Below, piece after piece: positions 19,985 through 30,949 of a DNA stretch of 64,000 nt. Position 1 is the first letter of the stretch. The number at the start of each line of letters is the position of its first letter. A program made the translations under genes and the position numbers. The DNA is from Pseudovirgaria hyperparasitica (taxonomy: Eukaryota > Ascomycota > Dothideomycetes > Acrospermales > Acrospermaceae), in NCBI RefSeq assembly GCF_010093815.1, contig NW_022985549.1, positions 1,323,446 through 1,387,445 on the forward strand. The letters are read 5' to 3'. The notes beneath the pieces were generated by a model. That model was not told the DNA's origin. It saw only the letters and a program-made list of their open reading frames with translations, and searched no databases.

Positions 19985-22900
19985 TTATCCCCTCCTCACA
20001 CTCCCAAACCCCCTCTTCAGCATCTCCTGCACCTCCTCATGCCGTCTCGGCCTCACACCCTCGGCCTGCTGGGTGCTCGGCTGTATCTGCGCCTCGTCCG
20101 CGGTCCTCGTCCTCAGCAGCTCCTGCATCTCGCGCTCCTGCTCCTCCATGGCCTTCTGCTCTTCTTCGATCTTCCGGGCACGCTTCACAGCCTCGCCGTC
20201 CTGGCCCTCCAGGGCGTAGCCCCAGCTTGCTTGCAGTATGTTCGCGCTCGCTTCCTCGAGGCGGCGCTTGATGGCGGGATTCTGTTCGAGGGCCTGGAAG
20301 GTGTCGACGTCGTCGGGGAAGTAGGCTTTCCGTGCGGCGCTCACGGCGATCTCGAAGAGCGTGCAGGCCGCGATGATGAGTAGGAGGATTGTCCACCATA
20401 GCAAGCTGCGGCCGAAGCGATCGAAGAAGGCGCCTTTGACCTTGTATATGATGTTGTTGTGGTAAGTGCCAGCCAGAATGATGTTCCAGAGGAACCAACC
20501 GCCGACACTACAGAATGCACTGATAGCTGGCATGTACGTCTTGTGATGCGTCTCGAGCAGTTGGAGTTTTATCGTGATCAAGATTACGACAGACGAAAAC
20601 GTTAGTTGGCCCATGGCGAAAAGCGTGCTGTCGCGACTGAAATCAACTTCGCCGTAGAGACCCCACATTGTCCACCAAACGACCATGGCTTCGGCCACAC
20701 CCATGAACATCCAGCCGAGGTAAAGCTTGAAATTGAAGCCACCGTTGCGTTGGCCCTTCGTGTACAGCTCAGGAACAGCAAGAAGGGTTGACGCGGCGAG
20801 ATCTTTCTCGAATATGCCGATAAAGATGACAGGGAGAGAGGTGAAGAGGGTGTTGAACATGGAAAGCGACCACGATTCGTAGAGGGAGGTGCCAGTGTAG
20901 CCGGCATAACGTTGGTAGAGGGCTTGAGTCATGTAGAACAGCTTTGTCATGTTAGCCGTTGTATATAAGCAGGAAGGAGAAGGAAGGGAGACAGTGCATA
21001 CCATTTCTTTCCAGAACGTCGCGACCGTGTACTTGCAAGTGCGGATGTAGTTCCACCGGCCGTGACACAGTAGAAGCTTTACAAGAAAGCGAAACTGTCC
21101 GATGCTGTAGTCGCTGACTCGAGCTGCTTGGAGACCTTCCTTGCCAGCAATGCCAATGCCGACATGTGCTTCTTGAATCATGGCAATATCATTCGCTCCA
21201 TCTCCAATGGCCAGTGTGATACTCTTCTTTACCCGTTTTCGAATAGCTTTGACCAAAAGGGCCTTCTGAGACGGTGACGCACGACAACAAATTACGCTAT
21301 CAACAAGGATAGCCAAATCGAAGAACAGCGCTGAGAGTGGCGGAGAAGTAAGAATGTATGACAAGGTCTGGCCATCCACGACGACCACCGAGTGGGCAAC
21401 ATGTCCACTATTGATATCGACTATGCCAGCCGCGATGTTTTGTTCAACCTCTCCAGCCTCATTGTCCAGAACTGTGACTGTTGAGTAGTCTTTGATCAGT
21501 CGGCAAGAGTGTCCGATATTGATCGCGGTCTCTCGCTTGTCGCCCGTGAGCATCCACATCTTGATGTTGGCTCTCCGAAGTTTATCGATTGCTTCTGGAA
21601 CCCCCTTTTGTAGTTTGTCTTCAATAGCGGTCGCACCTGTAAGCTCTAGGTTCTGCTCAATCAGATCACCGGCCTTCTCAATCAATTCTGTTCGATCCAC
21701 AAGACTAGTTGTGGCATCGAGATATATTTTCTTCCAGCCTTGATAGTCTTGCTCGTTAAGAAAGCGATGCCCATACAGCAAGGTCCGAAGACCTTCTGTT
21801 GCAAAGTCGTTGATATGTTGGAAAGTGCGTTCGAGAACAGCAGGCTCGTCAGCTACCAACGACTCCTCGACCATCTCGTCGAGATCGTCGAGTATCATGG
21901 AGCTTCGAGCGTCCGACATGGCCAGAGATTGCCTCTGAAGCTGCGTGGATGGCCGGGGCGTGTAGAATGCCTCGTCCTCGACGACATCCATATCTACATC
22001 TCTTTCTCTCTGACTCAACCAGGAATCGAGCTCGTCTCTGGGAGACTGCATTCCAATCCCGTTACCAACCGAAGACTGACGAGCGCCAGACATGCTGAAA
22101 CTGGACCTGCCCATGCTGCCCATGCTCTTTCGCCCAAAAGTCCCACTGAGACGTCCAATGCTACTCTTACGATCAAACTGTTCGCTTCGTCTGGCTATGG
22201 CATGCTGTGCCTCCAGACTTTTGCGCTTCGAAGCTCTGCGTTCGACTTCTCCGACCTTTTGGTTGGCCAGACTTGATAGCCGCAGCCGTTGCATGACGAA
22301 ACTGTCGGCGCCCTTGCAGAACATACAAAGACGCTGGTCAGGGAAACGCACAATAATTGACATGCGTTTGCGCTTGCTCGTAAATTCAATCACATCCAGA
22401 ACCTCGTATATCTCGGTAATCTCTTCTCCACCTGGTGTTATGGGTACAATCTTTAATGTGATCGTGCCGACATCTCTGTTAATAACCATGAAACCCAGTT
22501 CCTGCGCTGCTCGCACCAAAGCAAGCTCGTCTGGCGAAGAGGCTTGAAAGTCAATCTCCCCATTGTCCTTCTTCTCAGGGAGACATGTGTGGCATAGCGC
22601 TATTGACAGCAGGAACAGTCTGGCTTTCTTCGCGAACTTGGTGTGCGGCTTGCGCTGAATGTACCGAATCAAGTCGGTGGATAACATCTCTGTTTGATGC
22701 CGTGCTGGTCTCGCGGTTGAGCGCCAGGTGACGGATCGCTGAGTCTCGTTGACGCCTTCGCGCTCTGGAGACTCGCGCTCCGGCGATTCACCTTCAAGAC
22801 CATGTCGGATCATTTGACTCGACTTCCGACGCAGAGAATGAAGGCTTTTCCGAGGCTTTTCTACTTTCTCCTTCCCTTTGACGCGTTTCTTCTTCATACG

Positions 22901-25156
22901 CGGCCCGGCATTACCTGTATCGACTATGTCTAGGTTATGCAACCAAGCTGTCCCGGCGACACTTATCTTGCGAAATTTCATCATGTTGTCTGTGAGTGTA
23001 CCTGTCTTGTCCGAGAATACATAGCTAGGTATGGATTAGTGCCTGGTGCGCTAGAAGCTTGGAGCTATGGGAACATACCTGACTTGGCCGAGCTCTTCGT
23101 TGATCGTAGATGTCCTGGCCTCACATGGTGTATCGCTTACGGGATCGTACATATCGATATCGTTGAAAAAGTACATTTGAGCAACTTTGACAATCTCCAA
23201 ACTCACGTACAAGCTCAAGGGAATGAGCGTGTTGAACATGATAATGAAGCTTGCCAAGATTGGAAAAAAGGCCACGCCAGCGTTGGTCAGATACCAGGAT
23301 TTGTCTTCTAGGCTGTCCCAGATTTGATACGCGACGGTATTGAAGATGGCAAGGGCAACGACGAATATGACAACCAAGAGGACAATCTTGTTGACAATTG
23401 ATTGTAGTGCCGGTGCTTTGATTCGTGGGTTCTTATTGGCATTCATCCGAATTCTGCATTCTTCGCCAGTATAGATGACCATTCCGACCGCGTCTGGCGT
23501 GTTTCGCAGCACACTACCCCGATATATCACCTCGGCGCTTGTAAGTGGTGAGGTTTTCCCATTGACAGTCACCCTCCCCTCAAAGTTGTAGAGGTCAAGG
23601 TTTGGATCCTCCACGACAAATTTTGCCTGACAGTTGACGATATCGTGCGATGACTTGCAGATCTCCTGTATTGAGGCTGTAGCTTGCTTGCTTTTCAGGT
23701 TCGTCTCGCCATCCAGAGCCATGGTTTCCACATACGCGATTCCGTTTGGCCCACTTGACTGCAGAACGACCAGATCCGCCGGGGCGGCATCGTCTCGATT
23801 CAGTTTGACCACATCGCCAACCCTAATATCCTGCCACTTGGTAGATGCCCAGTGTATTGGGCCAACGTTCGGGGTCCCACTGATTTCTTCGTCAGTCGAC
23901 AATCTCGTGGCCGTAGGCTGGTAGGCATGCAGGATCTTGGCATCTCGTTTGTTCTCAGCCTTGTCCAATCTATACCGACGCAGGTCATCATAGCCCTCCT
24001 TTGCAATGGACAAACTGACGAAGAACATGAGCGGTACGATAGTGGTAAAAGTCCCCGTGGTACTGAGACCGGGTATCAACTGCAAAATACTAATACAAAG
24101 AAAGTAGAAGTTGGCAAGCTTCGAGAATTGCGCGAAGAGTTGACGCGGCACAAAATTCCACGCGTTGTAACGGGTCGATCGGATATTGTTTGCGATGAAG
24201 TTCTTGTTCGTCCTTTCATCAACCAGGTTCGTTTTTCGGAATGGATCCAAGTCGATATGTCTACCGTCTTTGCTGGGTGGGATGTCGTGTATTCGGAGGA
24301 CAAACTTCCTCGCGCGAGTATACACGCGCTTGAATTGTTTGTATGCGGTATTGTGGCGCGCTTTGTCCGCTATCCAAGACTCATAGTTGGGCAGTGCTGC
24401 GAGACCCAGCGTAGTCTTCTTGTCCTTCGGCTGTTCCACTTGCGGCTCGATGAAGTCGAAATCGTCTGGAGCAACGGTAGATATCGTCGTCGTAACAGAC
24501 TTTTTACTTGCTCTCGAGTCCTGCCGTAAGGGTACATTTTGCGATGACTGTGAACCTGCACCTTCCTGCAATTCGATTACGGAACCATGATCCGGACTAT
24601 TTATCGAGCCCTCCACATTTCTATGAAACAGGGTTCTCCGCAAGGAATAGCCACGATTGCGCGTCGCAGGCGAAACAGGAGAACGTGGCGATGGTGAACT
24701 AGACGGCGAGCGTGCGCTGAGAGTAAACGGTGACTGAACTGCTGCTTGTCCACGTACAGGGACACTGCCAATCGACGCAGCTCGCGTATTGATCGAAAGG
24801 TCTGGTGTACCTGGTCGCAGCTTTGTCGATGCAGGGTTCCTTGACATTACTTCTTGTATGGATGCGCCCCGAGGGTTGGGCGGTATGGGCTGTTCACTAC
24901 GTTCGACATCGGCAGAAAAACGGACACGGTGTCCTGCCTCTGCCAGCGAGGGTCTTCGACCGTTGTCGACAGCGGTCGAGTGTGTCTCATTCCGACTCCC
25001 ATCATCTGCATTACTCCGCGACACGACCGAGTGTAGTCCATCTCTCAAATCACCGTCCAAGTCTACATCGTCTCTTTCAGGCTGGGCAAAAGACCTACGC
25101 CGCAGACCATCCGAGGAACCGCCGCGGCCGCCGCCTGGAGAAGTTGGCGCAGACAT
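19985..25156 (-). CDS. DNF3: P4-type ATPase (phospholipid flippase), Dnf3-like
   Basis: Three exons, 25156-23079, 23024-21002 and 20941-19985, give 1685 aa. P4-ATPases move phospholipids to the cytosolic leaflet of Golgi, endosome and plasma membranes. Residues 1-250 are disordered and Ser-rich. The P4 entry motif (FIANNIRSTRYNAWNF, then QFSKLANFYFL) lies at about 319-353. The A-domain DGETNLK is at 482-488. The phosphorylation site Asp698 in SDKTGT is created exactly across the first intron (54 nt). A Ser/Arg-rich insertion sits in the N domain, and GDGANDIAMI precedes TM5. The segment RMNANKNPRIKAPALQ and the long N-domain insertion fit the Dnf3 subgroup rather than Dnf1/2 or Drs2. The second intron (20942-21001, 60 nt) is a multiple of three and stop-free. 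It must be removed to restore FWKEM/LFYMTQALYQR. Confidence 0.92.
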
Positions 25157-26169
25157 TGTTGCTCTTCATTGGCCATGCGAGACATGGGAAACTTGAGTGT
25201 TGGGCTTTAAAAAGTGGAGGAGCGAGCGAGCGAGCGATCTGGTATGTGTGGTGTGCGAAGAAGACTGAGCGTAGAGAGAGAGAATGAGGTAATAGGTGGT
25301 GGAGAAGGCTGAGGCTAGTAAGTAGTACGTAGGACAGATCTCACGAGTATGTGCGCAAGCCTCATAACATCATTCTATACTTATTAGTGGTCCGGCGGCA
25401 GCGGCCCCACGACCATATCACACTCTCTGAGACTGAGGGCAATTCTGCCGACTGCGCGGCAAAATCTCTACAGACGCGAGAAAAAACTTCGGATTGATTA
25501 TTGTACGCATGCAAGAATCTTTATCTGCTATGCATGCAGTGCAGTCCAAGTCTAGCAATTCACGCTCCAAGGGTCCCTTCCCCTCCCGCCCTCCGATTAT
25601 GGCCGCGCCCGCAGCCTCCTCCATGTGCGGGTGCTGGGTTGCAGGTGGGGCGGCATCTGATACTGCGCCACACCTATTTTTAGCGTGCGTGCGTTCGTCC
25701 ATTGGAATATGTCTGCAACCTGCCCAATTCACGTCTCGCTTTCACTTCTGACCCTTAAAAGTTCGACACCTGGAAAGAAAGCCGGTCAGTCTATTACTTT
25801 TATCTAGAAAAAAAAGTGCAATGGCTCGTGGCCTAGACTTGAGCTACGCACGACTAGAGTCTGCTTCCTCAACCCGCAAACGCTGTCATGGACAATATGG
25901 AGCGGGTAATTACTTAGCCAGGTTGTTGAGAATCCGCTTCCAAAGACGGGGGAATTGACAGGCTTTGGGCGTTAGTGGATGTTCTACTGGGAGGGCCCTT
26001 AGAATACATGCAGGAGCTATGTGTAGGCGCAGGAGCAAAATGTGGAGAGAGATGGGTTAGGTTAAAGAAGAGAAGGTTTTTTTTTTCTGTAAATGGCTAT
26101 CATGAGGCTCGTGGATATTAAAATGACACGCTATGTATTTCGAACTATGAAGGGTGCGGACTACCAGGG
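25157..26169. other. Promoter region of the flippase gene and adjoining spacer
   Basis: About 1 kb between the flippase start and the 3' end of the GPCR gene. The minus strand upstream of the flippase start is pyrimidine-rich (GAGCGAGC / GAGAGAG runs on plus at 25216-25290). No gene. Confidence 0.5.
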
Positions 26170-27693
26170 TTACACCCGGTCGTTATGACTGACCAGACTG
26201 GCCTCATCGTCAGTCTTGATCTCAAATGCATGTTCCACTCTGATCACTCCAGCTTCCATAGATCTCCCCCGACCTAGATCGACAGGACTGTCCGGAGCGG
26301 CCGTAGTCCGCACTCCCGTCTCCCGGACCCGGACGCCGCCTTTGTGAAGAGATTCGAGTTTGTTGTCATTGCCGTACTTGAGGTAGTGACGGGAGCGATT
26401 GCTGGAACCGCCGAGGCCGGGAAATATCCTGACCAAGACCATGCGAACAGTTGGCAGGCAGGCGCAGATGATGCCAAAGGCAACTTCGATGATGGTCCAC
26501 TTGATGACGTCGTAGTAATGCCACGTGACATTGAAGGAGGAAGCAAAGTGAAGGAGAGTTTTGAAACGAACGATGGACACGATGGTGACGCTGTAGGTTT
26601 GTGTGGGTCAGTATCTTGTCTGGTGGCACGCTCAGGAGTAAGAAAGGGGAGGAGAGACGTACAAACTTCCCACGCAAAACATGATACCAACGCCGATCTT
26701 CTTCTTCCAGTTGATATTGAGGGTGCGTAGTTGCCACAGTGGGATGCCCAGAATCCACAAGTCGAGCGCGATGCTCATGACGCCATGTGAGGTGGCGAGA
26801 GGAGTCGTGTTGATGCACTTGCCCTTATGCAAGCCATCCCAACCGTCCCAGAAGTGGCTGATGGGCTGACACTGGAATATGGCGGTCAGGAAGTAGGCGA
26901 GACCCCAAACTGTGCAGAACATGATGGAAGTCCAGAGTAGTCGTTGGACGCCCTGACTAGGAAATATGCGTAGGTAGAAGAAGATCAGGGAGAGCTTCTG
27001 CATCGCAATTTGGACGAAGTAGAGCCAGGTAAGGTGGTAGGAGAACTTGATGGACTTTGTGATCTGCTCTGGCTCTAGAGTCCATATATCCTTACCCATG
27101 CCATGGGCAGATGTGCCGTAGACAAGGATGACTGCGGTTGGAATAACGCTGAGGGCACCGACAATCACAGTCCAGTCATCCCATCCGAGAGGTATGCGTG
27201 CGACGAAGACTTTGAAGAAGATCCGTACGACGACGAAGACAGCAAGAAGGACTATGTGTATGTTGGTGATGACAACCAACTCCGGTGCTCTGTTGCGGAT
27301 AGGGGCGCCGCATAGAGTGGCGCTTACATTCTGCGCGACTGTGCTATCCTGTCAGTGTTTGGACTCGATGACACAAAAGAGAATTTAGAGGGTGAACCCA
27401 ACGGGATAGGCATACCGAGAGATTCAGGGATAGTGCACGATTGCATCACACAGGTAGACACATTCGCGTTGAATGCAGCATTTGAGCAAACACATGATAG
27501 GTCTGTCAAAGAGGGACATGTCTCGGGAGACAGGGCAGCAGCGGTACATTTCAGCTGGCAAGGAGAATTAGCCAGGGACAGACGAAGCAAGTGAAAAGAC
27601 AAGGTGGTACTTACGGCACATTCAGGCGGGGTTTGCTGTGCAATGACGAGAGCAGACCACAGTGAGCATAGCAACAAGAAGAAGCGAAGACAT
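26170..27693 (-). CDS. CFEM-domain PTH11-like G-protein-coupled receptor (start unresolved)
   Basis: Exons 27677-27615 (at least), 27554-27416, 27338-26663 and 26590-26170; introns of 60, 77 and 72 nt. After a hydrophobic leader (FFLLLCSLWSALVIA) comes a CFEM domain: PPECALKC across intron 1, then Cys in ETC, LSCVC, STC, QSC and, after intron 2, TLCG, making eight. Seven membrane spans follow with the fungal rhodopsin-like motifs (GWDDWTV, YFVQIAMQKLSLIFFYLRIFP, AIFQCQPISHFWD). A cytosolic Ser/Asp-rich tail ends near 26170. Such receptors sense host or surface cues in plant-interacting fungi; the ligand is unknown. Problem: the leader frame has no ATG. The only nearby ATG (27693) is one base out of frame, which suggests a missed 5' exon or a frameshift. 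Confidence 0.85.
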
Positions 27694-28356
27694 TCTTGGA
27701 AAGTGGAGGTTAGATGTGCCAGGGAGGATTGCAGGGGAACCCCGGGACGGTCACAGGTCGTAGACAGGGAACCGCAGTTTGCTGAAGAGAACGGATAGTA
27801 GACAGGAAGCCGGGGGAGGGCGAGAAGATATGGATGATGGATGATATAGCAGGATCCATGGCGTTGTCATGCCGGCACTTAAGAACAAAGTGCGATCTAG
27901 AAGTTGATAGGGGGATTGTGTAGCAAGTAGCCAAGTCGGTCGCGGGTCGCAAGTAGCGGCAGGCCAGAGCGTGGGAATTAGGTTTAGTACAAAGGGACGG
28001 GTTGTGGCGAGGAAAGGCCAGGATCACCGTTGAACGCCGATGGTTACTCAGCTAGGTAAAGTGAACGAGGACGGAGAAATAGGAAGAGGATTTCGCTAAA
28101 GGCAAAAAGGCAGAGAGGATGAAGGGAGAATGGATGACGGATATTGGGGGAGAAGGGAAAAGTGGAGAAGATGGGGAGTTGAGAGGTTGAGCCAGTGTTT
28201 AGCCGCAGCAGAGGAGAGCACGCTGTCTGTGACTTTGTGTTGCAGATACCTGGTGGTGGCTCGTGCGCCTTTGCCAAGAACAGTTCGTCCACAACGATGG
28301 GCTCCGGGGAATCTCTCACAGGTACAGTAGAATGGAATGGGATAGACGCCACACAA

Positions 28357-28536
28357 CACACTCACAGATACACACAGACACACACAGACACACTCCTACG
28401 CACACAGACACACTTCTAGACACTCAGACACACTCACAGATACACACAGACACACACAGACACACTCCTACGCACACAGACACACTTCTAGACACTCAGA
28501 CACACTCATACACACACAGACACACCCAGACACACG
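28357..28536 (+). repeat. 72-bp minisatellite, about 2.4 copies
   Basis: ACACAGAC-rich unit of 72 bp. CTCACAGATACACACAGAC recurs at 28361 and 28433 and is followed by the same CTCCTACGC and TTCTAGACACTCAG marks in each copy. Confidence 0.85.
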
Positions 28537-29372
28537 GAACAACCACCCTCCAACCAATAGCCGTGGCTGCGTCTGATGCGAGACACTAAAATACGGAGTG
28601 CAAGGTTTCGACTAGAGACGCCTAGCAGCCAACGACCTCCTGCACGGGCTACAGTACCTATTACTCTACCAGTCTACCTTGGCAGGCAACGCCCAAGAAG
28701 CCCAGTCCTTCGATGTTGCCCCTATCCTTTGGTAGCTTTGATAGGTCTGTGTTGCTGGTAATAGGTGGTAAAGCAAGAAGAAGGATCCCCCACACTTGCA
28801 AAAGTCGCGTTCCTCGATGTCGGAAATAAGGGGACAGGTCAGTGCGAATTGTGGGCAACGCCAACGCCAACGCCAACGCCATGGAACCAGCGCCAACGCC
28901 GTGCAGAGAGTCGTCGTCGTCTGTGTGTGGTTCGTGTCTCACAACACCACTCTCACACGCGCGTTCGCGGATTCACAATCGCATCATGTATGCATGAAGA
29001 TCAAACGTGCATCATAGAGTATATGGTAGTGTGGAGTGTGTCGTCCAAGCGAGCATCCGTGCCTGAGCGCCATGACCGGCAGTTCCCTTTGACCTCAGCT
29101 GTGCCTGCATACCTCCCGCAGACCTCATCCCTACTGATGATAATCGTCCAGGTCCACACCCCAGCTACAGTACTGTACTCCCAGATCCACTTACCTCCAC
29201 TTTTCCCAGGCATGAGCTGCAGGGCCAAGGGCATGGGAATAGAAGCTTGAAGGTAGGTACCAGCTGCAGGCAGTTTAGGGCTACAGGGCTACATAGGTGG
29301 GTAATTCCCTGCCTGCTTGCGCCAACGACACAGCTGGTATGTGGTTGTGGTGGTTGTGGTTACGGTGGTGAG

Positions 29373-29448
29373 GAGCCCCAGAGCCCCAGAGCCCCAGAGC
29401 CCCAGAGCCCCAGAGCCCCAGAGCCCCAGAGCCCCAGAGCCCCAGAGC
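29373..29448 (+). repeat. 9-bp tandem repeat (GAGCCCCAG)n
   Basis: Eight or more near-perfect head-to-tail copies of a 9-bp unit. No spacers, so it is not a CRISPR array. Confidence 0.9.
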
Positions 29449-30949
29449 GCTGGTCCCTGGTGCCTTGAAGGTGTTCCCGTCCTTCCACGTTAGACGGGTA
29501 GTAGGGAGCTATACTAATCAGCCGGCTGGTCCCAGATCTACGCACCTCACCGGCCGTCTACTCTAGGGTCTAACACCGTCTCTTGCCTGCGTGGAGAGTC
29601 GAGAATGCTAATGCTGGAGGCCGAACATCTACCCAGCTCTCCCCAAACGCCCCAAAAGAGGTGCGCACTCTTGAGACTGCCCAGTGATCGTTGTTTTGGC
29701 TGTTGGTGTAGTAGTCAACAAAGTGAGATTTTAGCTCCCGCAACCTACCATTTCACCCCCTGTCTGTCTGTCCTCGCTCTACCCAAGCCAGAAGAAAACT
29801 CCTCGGCAGCCCCGTGCAAAACAGATAGTTCCATGTCTTGTCCGTACCATCATCGAACCGGCATGCAGCAGGCGTCGTCGTATTAAGCGGTAGACGCGCT
29901 TGGTGTATTATCATCTCTTTCTAGCAGACCGACTAATTACGACTATCCTAATTACTGTAGTCTTTGCCCTCCTACTCTACTCCTCTCTCGTTTCCATCCA
30001 TGATCCGTCCATCTAGCCCATCGAGCACCCCCCCTTCAGCCATGTCCGTCCCGTCGTCCATGGCCATCTACCCATCCAACAACCACGTTCCACGGATCCA
30101 TCCATGTCCCGTCGTCCCGTCGTCACTTCAACCTTCTCGCTACCACCACTTCTCACACAGACACACACACACACTCTCTCTCTCTCTCCCTCCCATCAGC
30201 ACATTATCCATACATCTCCCATCAAGCCCCCTCTATCCCTAATCCTGTCTAGCTGCCCTGGCCCTGGCCCTCGCCCTCGCCCTCGTCCTCTACGCAGTGT
30301 CGTGAGATCAACATTACTACACGGCCGACGATGACGGTCAAAGGCATCCCATCGTGCACGCCTCACCATTAGTCCTGACCATTAATTAGTCCTGTTCCTA
30401 GCCTGTTCCTAGTCCTTTCTAGTTCGACATACTAATCACCCACACCCACCACCATTCCCCCGTCCGCTGGGACGCGGTTCGGAGCGAAACATCTCGATAC
30501 GGTCCGGAAGAAAAGTCCAGCATTCGAGACGCCGCGCGCCTTCTGTCCATATCTATTCGTGCGTGCGTGCGTGCGTGCGTGCTCATGTTGCTTATCTTTC
30601 TTTACTCATCATCATCATCATCATCATCCATCTGGCTAATTATTGGCTGAGAGAGGAAGAGAGCAAAGGCGCATGCATTCATCGGAAGAGCCGGATTGAG
30701 CCGAGAGACAATCAAAATACGAACATCGATAGCTCGGCTAATCAGCTCGGACATTTAATCATCTTTCTTCTCTACTACCTATATTCATCTCTCTTCACAG
30801 TCAATCCCTCGTCATAATACTCGGTCGGCACTACTACTCTATTCAATCACTGCATTCTTGCTAACCAAGATCCTCCCTTCTTACTAGAGGTCACTTAGTA
30901 CTAGGTATGTACCCCCACTGCCAATCATTTCACCGCCTCTTCTCTTTTC

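Larger units (their letters stand above)
27694..30949. other. 3.3-kb gene-free interval rich in simple repeats
   Basis: No ORF here has coding character. It includes purine-rich DNA at 28050-28190, a 72-bp minisatellite (28357-28536), a CGCCAA hexamer run (about 28858-28884), a 9-bp repeat array (29373-29448) and (CT)n, (GTGC)n and (ATC)n tracts between 30160 and 30627. From about 29940 to 30900 the + strand is strongly pyrimidine-rich, like a fungal promoter/leader, yet the next + gene is far away. Confidence 0.5.

Noticed and set aside
22195-22389. Small ORFs inside the flippase and other large genes
   Set aside because: They are other-frame or antisense shadows of strongly supported coding sequence.
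28357-29448. CRISPR-like arrays
   Set aside because: Units are head-to-tail with no unique spacers, and the genome is eukaryotic. They are ordinary mini- and microsatellites.
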